Shown here piece after piece: positions 40,601-49,680 of a DNA stretch of 64,000 nucleotides. Every line of letters begins with the position of its first letter. Within the stretch, counting starts at the first letter, position 1. The translations under genes and the position numbers were made by a program. The stretch is taken from contig NC_051439.1 of NCBI RefSeq assembly GCF_001649575.2, forward strand, positions 16,894,495 to 16,958,494, in the 5' to 3' direction. This DNA comes from Kryptolebias marmoratus (Eukaryota; Chordata; Actinopteri; Cyprinodontiformes; Rivulidae). The notes beneath the pieces are model-generated. The model was not told the DNA's origin. It ran no database searches and saw only the letters and a program-made list of their open reading frames with translations.

Positions 40601-43600
40601 TTTTGTTTTAGGTTTTCATCACGCTGAGATGCAGCATTTCACTTGTGTCTGCTGCAACCAAAGTAACTTTATTTTTTTCTATATGACTGTTAAAATGTCT
40701 TTCTTTCTTTGTGTTTTCTTGTCTTTCAGTTCTACAAGCATGTTGTCCAGAGTGTAGAGAAGTTCATACAGAAGGTAAATTACAAACACTTACTTGTGCT
40801 CAACCAAACCCAAAATTTATGTCCAACTCTATTTTATGGATAATATTGGATGCAACATTTTGTAATACATTTTTTGTATGTGCACTGTAAAAAAAACACT
40901 TTTTATTTTGAAGTTCCAAGTTTTACAGTTCCTATTTCTGATACTAGCTACCTTTTTACAGGCAGCAAACTTATAGATATGTTGGTGTTGTTTTGAAAAT
41001 AACTGCAGCTGTATATTTCTTCTACAGTGCAAGCCAGAATACAAGGTCCCGGGGCTGTATGTCATCGATTCCATAGTCAGACAGTCGCGTCACCAGTTTG
41101 GCACAGAGAAAGATGTTTTTGCCCCACGCTTCAGCAAGAATATCATTGCAACCTTCCAGCACCTCTACCGCTGTCCTCCAGATGACAAGGTCTGACAGTT
41201 TGCTCTAATTTCTCTGCTGGTTTGCTTCAGTAGCTTTTTGTTTGTGGTTCGTCATTGTACAACAGGAGTTTAAATATGGATATAATTACTTAAAGAAATG
41301 TGTCAGATTTATTTAGTCAGTTTATTGCTGTAAATGCATCAGAAGTAGATAAAATGTTGCATTTCTTTGTTTGTTTTGTTTATATAATCACCATAAAACC
41401 ATGCAATTTGCTTCTACAGGAATCCTTTGAGAAAGGAGATTTCAGATTCATTTATTTATCCATGTTTCAACTTGGCCTGAGTGTCTGATTGAAATATGTG
41501 ACAAAGGCTGCAATTTCTTTTATTGTTCTCAGAGAGAAGCATCAAGCCTTTCTGTTTTCTCATATCATTCAGTCTTTTCCTTAGAGTACACTTCTAACAG
41601 CTTCCTTGCGTTGTGCTGCTTCGTCACAGTTGTCATGTGTTTCGTTGTGTGTCCAGAGTAAGATCGTGCGAGTCCTAAACCTGTGGCAGAAGAATGCCGT
41701 CTTCAAGAGTGACATCATTCAGCCTCTGCTGGACATGGCTGCAGGGATTGCTCCTCCCAGCACCACGCCTGTCCTGCCCAGCAGTGCTGCTCCGATAAAT
41801 AACACTACACCTGGTGAGAAAGAGCACATAGCAGAAATGCACATCAGATAACTCACTGTGGAATTTAATTAATGACATGTTTCATGTTATAATTGTCACT
41901 TTCCATTTTCTCAGGCACCCCAGCTACACCTGCGACTCCAGCAAACATTGTTCAGGGTCTGCCTGACTGGGCATCCCAGATTACAAACACAGATACTGTT
42001 GCTGCTGTTGCACAGATCTTACAGAGTCCCCAGGGACAACAGGTTAGTGGGCAGGCCTCCTAATTCAAATTAAAAATTGCTTTGGTTAGAGGGGGAAAAA
42101 AACAAAGATTGCAAGAAAGAAACTTTGCTTCCATAATGTTGTGGTAAGATGTTGATAGATTTTGCAAGTTTGTAAGTGGACTTTAAATGTGTAAATTGAT
42201 TCTTTTTAGTACATCAGAATCGATCCAGTTCCAGTAATTCATATTTGACATCAAATTCTGTAAAACTGCAGATTTCTGGTAATGGCTAATCAATTTTAAA
42301 ATGTTCTACCTTTTTTGTTGGTTGCCTCTGAGTGACTCATACAGTTAGCGTACATGTCAGTGATAAAGTGCGTTGAATGCTCTGCATCGTCTTCTGTTCC
42401 AGCTTCAGCAGTTGGTACAGAGTCTGCAGATGCAGCAGCAGAAGCCCCAGCCCTCCCTGCTGCAGGCCTTGGATGCCGGCCTGGTGGTACAGTTGCAAGC
42501 TTTAACAGCTCAGCTCACCGCTGCAGCCACCGCCAACAGCCTCAACCCCCTTGAGCAGAGGGTTTCCTCCTTTAATAAGGTAACACTGCCAAAAGCCACT
42601 GTTAATGTCTTATTTTGTATGTTTTATGAAGTTTCCTAATGTGATTGTTTTGTGTTTGCTGCAGAAACTTTTGGGTCCTTTTGACTTTGGGAATGATTCT
42701 GAACGCAGTGAAGAACCTAAAAAAGACACCTCATCTTCTCAGCTGTAAGTTTATTTTATATAAAACCTGTCAGTAGTGATTCAGAGTTCATGTTACTTCA
42801 GTGTTTCTGTCAATTCCACTCAGTGCTAGTATCTAATTAAGCTGCTGACCACTTCTTAGGCCCATGGTGTCCGAGCCCATTAACAGCTCACTCTTTCATC
42901 AACTGGCTGAGCAACTGCAGCAGCAGAACCTGGAACAGTTTCAGAAGCAGCTGCTGGAGCACCAGCAGAAGGTAAAACACATACACTTACAAAGACAGAG
43001 AGCTCTGACTTTATTGTTAAGCATGGTTTTATAATTAATGCATTGCCTTTGATTATTGACAAAGATTATATTTGTTTCTTCTCAAATTGCTCTCAGCATT
43101 TTTAAACCCGATTCTAAGCTGGTTCAGCTTTTCTTTTAAAGTTGTGTGTCCCAAAGTTAGTGTGTTCTCAATTTCTTTATAGCCTCTAAGTGAGGGGAGA
43201 TGGTTTGTTTTAATATAACACAGTTTCTCTTTTTTTTCCCCCAGCAAAAGATGTCTTGAAACCATTAATGTATTTTATTTTTGTTGTAATTAACAATCAG
43301 TGTTCGTAAAACCTCTTTACAATGCCAACTAGCAGCTACTGGTCCTACTCTAAGATGTACCTTTTAGATGCTTTACCCAAAAGCTGTTTAAAATATTGGC
43401 TGCTGTTGCGTGTCCTCCAGGCAATGAGCATAGAAGGCCAGGACTCAATCTTTGGGCAGGAAAACTCTGTTACAGCTGCTCAAAACAGCAGCCAGCCGCA
43501 GCTTCCCGAGCCAGAGAATAAGATAGATGACTCCATAGACAACCAACAGCAGGTATTTGTAGAAACAACAGCAACATTGCAGCTGCTGGGTTCAATGACC

Positions 43601-46600
43601 ATCTTCTCCTGAAACTAACATGGACTTTCTTAGGATATGGACCTGGACGAGGGTCCTGATGGAATGGAGGAGGAGATTTTTGAACCAGAGGAGAAGAAAA
43701 CGATCAGCGCACGGTCCAGAACACGCTCTAGGTCTCGCTCAAGGTTGGTTCATTTTATTTATTTTTAATTCCTCTTTATCTCTCTCTCCATGTCCTTAAA
43801 GATTAATAGTAATTACAGTAGTGCCTCTGCAGGTCCAAGAAATATGTGAGACTTAAATGCTGTGGGCATTATATCTGGACTGTGTCAAAAAGTGTGTGTG
43901 ATTTTTTTTTTTTAAATGAATCACTTATTTAGTCTTTTCAAGTTTAAAAATTTTAGATTGATGTTTTTTTAAGTATTTAGCAATCATGCACTTTGAAAAC
44001 TGATTTGAAAGCTTCAAAAGAGCTGGTTAGTGGGTTCATTAAAGGTAGCAAAAGTTTGTGTCAAGAAAAGTTTCCGTTATTTTTTTTATTGTAGATCACC
44101 CAAACGAAGAAGGTCCAGGTCCCGCTCTGGCTCACGGAAGCGTAAGCATCGCAAACGATCGCGCTCACGCTCCAGAGATCGCAAGAGGAAGTCGTCACGG
44201 TCTTACTCGAGTGAAAGGCGTGCCAGAGAACGAGAAAAGGAGCGTCAGAAGAAAGGATTGCCTCCTATACGATCCAAGACTCTAAGTGGTATGAGCAAGT
44301 CACTTTGGCTCGTTGTTAAATTTGATCATTTTTATTTTTTGCCAATGGTTTTGCTGATTGATGATGTTTTTCATCTCTTCTTCTTACTTAGTGTGCAGCA
44401 CAACTCTGTGGGTGGGGCAGGTGGACAAAAAGGCCACTCAGCAGGACCTCACAAATCTGTTCGAAGAGTTTGGCCAGATTGAGTCCATCAATGTAAGTAG
44501 ACCTTTCTGGTTGAAACACTGATGTAACTTCAGTATATCAGCCTGTTCTTTGATGGCCATAAGTTTAGCGAAATTGCATTTAATGTTCTCACATTTTAAT
44601 AGTATTATCCAACTTTGTTTTCTCTGTGGTTCACATGTTTTCTTATTCGTTTGCTCTTTTCTCACCAATACTACAAGTCTGTTGGTGTCTCGTAGTATGG
44701 TCATATATTGTTTAACCTTCTTATCCTATGTAATTTGAATTGTCTGCCTGCAGATGATCCCTCCCCGAGGCTGTGCCTACATCTGTATGGTCCACAGACA
44801 GGATGCATACCGTGCCCTCCAGAAGCTTAGTACTGGCTCTTTTAAGATTGGATCCAAGATCATCAAGGTCCCCTTTACTTTCTAATTTAATTCATTGTTT
44901 ATCCAATCTCTTTAATGTATTCTCTAATTTAATTTTGCCATTGACCTCCGGTGCTAAAAGTCAAACTTTCTGAACACATTCTTTTATGTTGAAAGAAAAG
45001 TGTTTTAAAATGGCTGTGTTGTGACCCTTGTCTATCTATTTGTTTCAGATTGCATGGGCTCTGAACAAAGGTGTAAAGCAAGAGTACAAGCAGTTTTGGG
45101 ACGCAGACCTGGGTGTCACCTACATACCATGGGAGAAGGTCAAAGTAGATGACCTGGATGGCTTTGCTGAAGGGGGAATCATTGACCAGGAAACAGTCAA
45201 TGATGGTATAAAAGCACATTTTCTTTATATAAACAGTCAATTGATTTAGTAGCAATCCTTGTTTAAAATTGCAAATGATGAAAACACAACTATCCTAACA
45301 AACACTTTGTGGGATTTTAATTACAGGGTTTGTTTTGTGGTTTATCCCTTTTAATTGTTAGCAAAATTCTTTAAACAGATATTTCTAGAAGCACAAAGTA
45401 CATTAAGAGCCAGGAAAAAATCCAAACAAATAATTGAGTATTAATATAAGTTTATTTTTCTGTGTAACTGCAGAGTGGGAAATGGCTAAGAGTTCTGAAA
45501 CAGCCAAGGAAATGACAAGCCAGCCAGTAAGCACTGAGGCTACCGTGGTGTCCAATACCCAGACTGAGACCTTCAGCCAGCAGGTTGCCATGATGCCTGT
45601 TCAGGTACAGAAGAGCTTCTGTTGCACTCTGTGGGAAAGTCTGTAAACAGCAAGGCTCACTGAATATTATATTGCATGAAGTTTTTCATAATATATCATT
45701 CTGTTTGTTTGTTTTTTTCCACTTTTTGTTTTAAGGAGCTTACTTGTACATTGAAACGTAGGTCTAAGTCTTAACCTAAAGATTTTTCTTTTCACTCTAT
45801 TATTCAGCTACCAGTGGCCCAGGCGGTTCCCAGTGTAGGTTTGGTGCCTCCTACCTTTCCTGTCTCGATGAGCATACCTCCACCAGGCTATGGGCCACCA
45901 CCACCGTTCATAAGGCCTACCTTTAATGCCACACAGCCTCCGCCAGGTAAGTACCACAAACTGTTAGGTAAAATCTGACTTGCATAAAATTTAAATCTCA
46001 CTCAATTTTACCCCCCTGTTTTTATAGGCTTTTTGCAGGCCCAACACACAGCAGGAATGGCCTCAGCAACTACATGTGAGATTTTTGGCAGCTTTCTTTT
46101 TGACTAATGTCTGTATACTTATGAAATGCCCTTTTACATTTTGTATTGATTCTTTGTTTGTTTTTGTTGCTTATTTGTCACTTTAGTGCAGCCATCTGTG
46201 TCCAGCAGCCAAGAAGCTGTCAAAGAGTCACCGTTCAGCACTATGATCCCTCCAACCAGCACTATCCCTGGCAGCTTCATGCCCTCGGCCATCCCTGGAC
46301 CGGGTATTTTTCCCCCAGTGGGAGTCCAAACACAGCAGGCTAACAATGAGAAAATTCCACAGTCTGCAGAGGGTATGGGTGCTGCAGCAGAGCTCACACT
46401 ACAAGGTAAGTCGTGCTTTCTTCTCTGTGGACATTTGGTTTTATCAGGGTTGTTTGTGTTTGACATTTAATTCTGTGATGTTTTGTTCTCAGGCATGCAG
46501 AATGCTGTCCGTAGTGGGATAGGTCTACTTGGCATGCACCCTACAGCTTCCCTCACCCATCCGCTGCATCAGTCTGGGTTGAGTGGTCAGAGAATGCCTG

Positions 46601-48291
46601 GGTTGTTGCCCCTGGATGTGCGACCTAATCTCCTTCAACCAGGGGCTGCTGCCCGCTTCCCACTCCTGATGCAGCAGGGTCCTGCTCAGCAAGCAGCTGG
46701 CCTTCTTGACAGTTCCCTCCAGGCTCAGGCACGACCCAGGGCTCCCTTTCCTCATATGGACCTCTTCAACAGGCCCCCCAACCTTACCAGTGAAACTGTA
46801 TCCAAAACAGAAGATGAGTCCTCCTCTGGAGCTGATGAGGGCAAAGACCAAGACTACCGCTTCCCACCTATAGAAAAGCAGAGTACAGGCCTGCTGCGGA
46901 CCCCTCCACCAGAGCACAGGGAGCCTCTTGGAGGTGGTGGAGGTCCAGGAGGAGGAGGAAGGCCTCCTTTGCTTCAGACCCCAGGAACTCAGCCAGTCAG
47001 ATCCAGTTTGGTGGGACGTTTGCAGGCTCTTGCAGGCTTCACTCCTGATAACCGCTGGAACCAAACCAAAGGGGACTTTGATGAACGAGATGGCATGCGA
47101 GGAGGCCCACAGGCCCCAGGTGGTCCAAAAGGTTTTCAGGAAGAACGCCCAACATCGGGGCAGAGCTTCCCCAATCGATTTGACAACCGTCCTGGAGCAA
47201 CAGGTGGAGCTGGACCTGTTGGGGGTCCACAGCCCTGGAATCGTGGCGGTGGTCCTACAGCTCCTTTTAGCAGTGAACTTCATAAAGACCTAGATGACCG
47301 AAGGCGTCCGTGGGAGAGACAACGGGACAGAGATGAAAGAGATGTTGACTTCAGGAGAGACATGAATGGTAACCGCCACAGCCGTGAGAGAGAGCGAGAG
47401 AGAGAGCGAGAGAGAGACAGGGACCGAGGACGGGAGCGCACCAGAGAACATGAGCGCGATCGAGATGGTGACAAAGAGAAGGAGCGTGAGCGTGGAGGCT
47501 GGACACCTCTTCTTCCTCTACCTACACCACTTCTTCCCACTCCTCCTCTTAATCCCAACTTGACGCTGAATCAAGGCAAACTTCTTGTTCCTCTCAAATT
47601 AAACCCCCAGGTTCAGCCACGATTCCAGTCTCCACTTTTCCCTCAAAGTCAGGCCAAACCTCCTCTCCTGGGTCTGAAACAGCCACTCCCCCAAGCTCAG
47701 ATTAGGTCTCCTCCCCCGTTACAGAACCAAGCACCTGTTCCTGAGCCTCAGTCTGAAACCCCAGATCCTGCTAAAACACCTCAGGCACAGTCAGCTGGTT
47801 CTCCCCACCCATCATCTGACAGTCAGGGTCAGAGTACATTAACTGATCCTCTTACTCAGCCTGAGCCATCACCACAACCAGAAACCCCAGCACAAATGGA
47901 ATCCCCCCCTCAGACCACTTCCTCTCCAAACACTAAGACCCCAATCCTTCACTCACCTTTGGCCTTCACACAAGCTGATAGCCCCCCTGAGGATCCCACT
48001 CCCACTGTGGAGAAGCAGGAAGAGCCACAGAATGATGAGGAGGGGTCACAAGAAGAGAGATTCTGTGTCCCGCAACCTGAGTGGGTCAATGGGCCCGAGA
48101 AGGACCATGTCAATGTGGCTGAGCCCACACCAGACCCCGAACATCATTCTTTCCTCTCTGAAAGTGAAACTGAGCCGAAGCAGGAGCAAGTATCATCTGC
48201 TAAGGACCTAAACAATGAACAGAAGGAGCCCATGGAGGAAGCTCCAAGTCAGCCAGTGGTAGACACTGTCACAGACACTGAGGGGACATAA
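28572..48291 (+). CDS. scaf8: SR-related CTD-associated factor 8 (20 exons, complete)
   Basis: SCAF8 binds the phosphorylated C-terminal domain of RNA polymerase II in the nucleus and, with SCAF4, suppresses premature polyadenylation (known family role). Exons: 28572-28601, 29468-29551, 40730-40774, 41028-41189, 41657-41813, 41915-42042, 42403-42579, 42665-42744, 42860-42971, 43421-43552, 43634-43743, 44095-44288, 44392-44492, 44754-44867, 45049-45205, 45474-45604, 45808-45946, 46028-46075, 46187-46405 and 46493-48291. They total 4,119 bases, 1,372 codons plus stop, with consistent phases. Domains: CID about residues 1-137, Gln-rich region ~220-330, Arg/Ser region ~390-460, RRM ~470-545, Pro-rich and Arg/Glu-rich tail. 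Human SCAF8 is 1,271 residues in 20 exons. SCAF8 rather than SCAF4 is supported by FYKHVVQSVEKFIQK, ELYSL.EYKPPISKAKM and the C-terminal TEGT. Confidence 0.96.
28683..28694. promoter_or_regulatory. scaf8: GCTAACGTTAGC palindrome in scaf8 intron 1
   Basis: A perfect 12-base palindrome about 80 bases past the exon 1 donor. Its position in the promoter-proximal first intron suggests a regulatory site, but no factor can be assigned. Confidence 0.35.
29468..29551 (+). CDS. scaf8: scaf8 exon 2: CID
   Basis: LYSLTEYKPPISKAKMTQIT followed by KSGIKAIK, the first CID helices. The donor is GTAAGT. Confidence 0.95.
29778..29802. repeat. T25 homopolymer
   Basis: Twenty-five consecutive T bases in scaf8 intron 2. 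On the minus strand it is a poly(A) run, possibly a retroposon tail. Confidence 0.95.
32088..32181 (+). other. scaf8: Candidate cryptic or poison exon in scaf8 intron 2
   Basis: A strong pyrimidine tract with a tandem cagcag acceptor precedes 94 open bases (starting QLSQLPQSTESEAGGWGG) ending TTAG|GTAGGA. Since 94 is not divisible by three, inclusion between exons 2 and 3 would shift the frame and reach a stop in exon 4. There is no homology support. Confidence 0.2.
39201..39435. mobile_element. Short non-autonomous element with terminal inverted repeats
   Basis: It starts ACCTCCATCAAGG, and the copy at 39404-39416 is CCTCGGTGGAGGT. The reverse complement of the latter (ACCTCCACCGAGG) matches the start at 11 of 13 bases. 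The interior (GGTAAAGTTGGTTGGTTTGT, GGACAGATTTTGATG, AGGAAATGTTGG.GTTGGCAC) resembles a repeat I know to be abundant in percomorph fish. It has no transposase. Confidence 0.55.
40730..40774 (+). CDS. scaf8: scaf8 exon 3: CID
   Basis: FYKHVVQSVEKFIQK, identical to the human SCAF8 sequence I recall. It lies after the 11.2-kb intron 2. Confidence 0.95.
41028..41189 (+). CDS. scaf8: scaf8 exon 4: CID core
   Basis: CKPEYKVPGLYVIDSIVRQS then RHQFGTEKDVFAPRFSKN. It includes the CID groove residues around YVIDSIVRQSR that contact phospho-CTD in the family. The donor GTCTGA is weak. Confidence 0.95.
41657..41813 (+). CDS. scaf8: scaf8 exon 5: end of CID
   Basis: SKIVRVLNLWQKNAVFKSDI then IQPLLDMAAG, the last CID helix, followed by a Thr/Pro-rich linker. 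Confidence 0.95.
41915..42042 (+). CDS. scaf8: scaf8 exon 6
   Basis: TPATPATPANIVQGLPDWAS then QITNTDTVAAVAQILQSP. This matches the human TPVTPVTPANVVQGLPDPW region. Confidence 0.95.
42403..42579 (+). CDS. scaf8: scaf8 exon 7: Gln-rich region
   Basis: LQQLVQSLQMQQQKPQPSLL then QALDAGLVVQLQALTAQL. The Gln-rich helices are conserved with human. Confidence 0.95.
42665..42744 (+). CDS. scaf8: scaf8 exon 8
   Basis: KLLGPFDFGNDSERSEEPKK then DTSSSQ, matching KKLMDRFDFGEDSEHSEEPKK in human. Confidence 0.92.
42860..42971 (+). CDS. scaf8: scaf8 exon 9: Gln-rich coiled region
   Basis: VSEPINSSLFHQLAEQLQQQ then NLEQFQKQLLEHQQK, matching NNSIFHQIAEQLQQQNLEHLRQQLLEQQ in human. Confidence 0.93.
43421..43552 (+). 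CDS. scaf8: scaf8 exon 10
   Basis: It begins AMSIEGQDSIFGQENS and ends LPEPENKIDDSIDNQQQ, matching LEPEVNLDDSIDIQQQ in human. Confidence 0.92.
43634..43743 (+). CDS. scaf8: scaf8 exon 11: acidic segment and start of RS region
   Basis: DMDLDEGPDGMEEEIFEPEE then SRTRSRSRSR. The donor AAG|GTTGGT is weak at +3. Confidence 0.93.
44095..44288 (+). CDS. scaf8: scaf8 exon 12: Arg/Ser-rich region
   Basis: SPKRRRSRSRSGSRKRKHRK, then RSRSRSRDRKRKSSRSYSSE and KKGLPPIRSKTLS. It is almost identical to human, a nuclear RS-like segment. Confidence 0.95.
44392..44492 (+). CDS. scaf8: scaf8 exon 13: RRM first half
   Basis: CSTTLWVGQVDKKATQQDLT then NLFEEFGQIESIN. LWVGQV is the RNP2 motif. Confidence 0.95.
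44754..44867 (+). CDS. scaf8: scaf8 exon 14: RRM second half
   Basis: MIPPRGCAYICMVHRQDAYR then ALQKLSTGSFKIGSKIIK. RGCAYICM is the RNP1 position. The donor AAG|GTCCCC is far from consensus, yet the junction to IAWALNKG is exact against the family. Confidence 0.93.
45049..45205 (+). CDS. scaf8: scaf8 exon 15: RRM C-terminal extension
   Basis: IAWALNKGVKQEYKQFWDAD then LGVTYIPWEKVKVDDLDGF and EGGIIDQETVND. It is highly conserved. Confidence 0.96.
45474..45604 (+). CDS. scaf8: scaf8 exon 16
   Basis: EWEMAKSSETAKEMTSQPVS then Thr/Gln-rich sequence to MMPVQ. The opening EWE..KSSE matches human. Confidence 0.9.
45808..45946 (+). CDS. scaf8: scaf8 exon 17: Pro-rich region
   Basis: VGLVPPTFPVSMSIPPPGYG then PPPPFIRPTFNATQPPP, matching VSLVPPAFPVSMPVPPPG in human. 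Confidence 0.93.
46028..46075 (+). CDS. scaf8: scaf8 exon 18
   Basis: A 48-base exon (GFLQAQHTAGMASATT) that keeps the frame. It is poorly conserved. Confidence 0.8.
46187..46405 (+). CDS. scaf8: scaf8 exon 19
   Basis: QPSVSSSQEAVKESPFSTMI, then Pro/Gly/Ile-rich sequence to AAELTLQ. It is weakly conserved with the human LVQPSLSMTPETVKD region. Confidence 0.85.
46493..48291 (+). CDS. scaf8: scaf8 exon 20: long terminal coding exon
   Basis: An 1,799-base exon encodes about 599 residues. Anchors to human SCAF8 are QRMPGLLPLDVRP, DQDYRFPPIE, HKDLDDRRRPWERQRDRDER and MNGNR, and the final TDTEGT. Between NGNR and the end lie an Arg/Glu run (about residues 1066-1107) and some 240 Pro/Gln/Ser-rich residues that differ from human. 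The long antisense ORF across 46525-47283 is a by-product of this GC-rich coding sequence. Confidence 0.96.
47377..47500 (+). repeat. scaf8: Coding GAGAGN repeat encoding an Arg/Glu run
   Basis: Repeats of GAG-AGA/CGA encode alternating Arg-Glu and Arg-Asp in the last scaf8 exon. This length-variable tract lies where human SCAF8 has a different sequence. Confidence 0.85.
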
Positions 48292-49680
48292 TCATCACTC
48301 AGTAGGTAAAAGATCATTTTGTAAAGTTGTCTCTTCTTCTCTGTACTCATGTCAGCAAACTACCACCACAACACGGGACATGACGAACATTGACTCACAC
48401 CAGTTGTTGTCTGATAACCAACAACAAGTGATTTTATCTTTTACAAATACCAGTGTACTTAAATAGAAGGCTTTATGGATAGATTTTGTTTGTATTTTAT
48501 TTCCTTTTTCCCTTTTTAAGTTGTAAAACCACACCACCCCTTTTAATTAATATAAGCTTGGGAAATTTTATTGAATTGTCTGCCAAAATGTTTCAATTGT
48601 ATATGGGGAAATTTAGCTTTGACCTTCCTATGGAAGAAAGCGAGAAATCCTGGCTGTTCGACGACGAATTGACTGCAGAAAAATGTGATACTTGAAAAGA
48701 GCAGCTGCTTGCCAATTTCTCCTGTCTCCTCTTCTTTTAAATTTCTGCTGCAAAGTTTTGCAACAAATGCTTTTATTCTGTTTTCTAAGCAGAACTGACT
48801 GCCTACATGCAGTCAGACCAGAACAGCTGCTTTAGATTAGAAAATAAAATTGCATTGAAATAAAAAAAAGTCAAACTGTTGTGTCTACTAAATTAGAAAG
48901 GTCTGTAATTTGTTTTATAAAAATACCATGAAAACAAAAAGCCAATTAAATACTAATGAGGTTAAAAAAGAAAGAAAAAAAGAAGCAAACAACGAAAATG
49001 AACAGAAGGATCTTCTGATGTTGGGTACATATTGTTTTAGTTTTAAATAAACATACTCTGTCTGTTTAAAACATGCTTTAGGACTGTTTTCTGACCCAGG
49101 ACCAGTGGGGGAAAAAAAATAAGACTGCTTTACTTTTCAGACTCGTGTACACTGTGTGCTGTCACTTCAGTCGATTTGATGATCTCAAGTTGCTGCTATA
49201 CCATCTATCCACAGAGCACTTTGTTGGATGCAACCGTGGGACTTGTAGTTTCTAGCTTCTGATGACTTCAGCCTGTATGTTGGCCTAAGCTTTTGCTGGG
49301 TGATTGGTGATGATAGCATTGTGCCTTTTTGAATGGATTTGTCGTTCACGATGCTACCCAACACTTCTGTGTGACGTGCACCAGACTGTGCGTGCAGCTC
49401 AGTTTCAGAGGGCTCTCTGGAGAGAATGCTACCTGCACAGAACTGACTTACCCACTGTTTGAATGATAGCTGCGCAGTTTGTACAGCACTCACCTGCAGG
49501 AGAGCGATGTGTTCTCCATCGTACCGTGCATGCAGGCCTGTAGCCATGTTTTAACCTTCCTGTCTCTCTTCTTCATTTCATACTTGTAGTGGTTTTCTGT
49601 TGAAACATACTACCAGAAATCTATAGTCTGCTGTTCTCTCAGAGCAAATGTCAACTACAGGAGTTGTGATGTTGAATAAA
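48292..49680 (+). other. scaf8: scaf8 3' UTR
   Basis: The sequence after the TAA has candidate AATAAA signals at 48843, 48859, 49046 and 49675. The last is followed by a GT-rich stretch (TGTTTACCTTGTTATTGTC) and is the best distal site. The 69-codon ORF at 48486 is not recognised. Confidence 0.55.
49675..49680 (+). promoter_or_regulatory. Candidate distal poly(A) signal of scaf8
   Basis: AATAAA with a downstream U/GU-rich element. Nearer hexamers at 48843 and 48859 could give a shorter UTR. Confidence 0.45.

Larger units (their letters stand above)
29552..40729. other. scaf8: scaf8 intron 2 (11.2 kb)
   Basis: An AT-rich intron making up 57% of the gene between the start and stop codons. It holds a T25 run, a possible alternative exon at 32088-32181 and a DNA-element remnant at 39201. 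ORFs such as 33213-33635 (- strand, 140 codons) have no recognisable protein content. Confidence 0.8.

Noticed and set aside
46525..47283. 252-codon minus-strand ORF
   Set aside because: It lies wholly antisense to the well-supported scaf8 last exon. Its Ser/Arg/Leu-rich content mirrors the complement of Pro/Gln/Gly codons. There is no family motif.
28572..48291. Identification as scaf4 instead of scaf8
   Set aside because: Exon 3 reads FYKHVVQSVEKFIQK (SCAF4 has LYKHVVQIVEKFIKK). The linker, RS region and TEGT terminus all match SCAF8, as does the neighbouring cnksr3.
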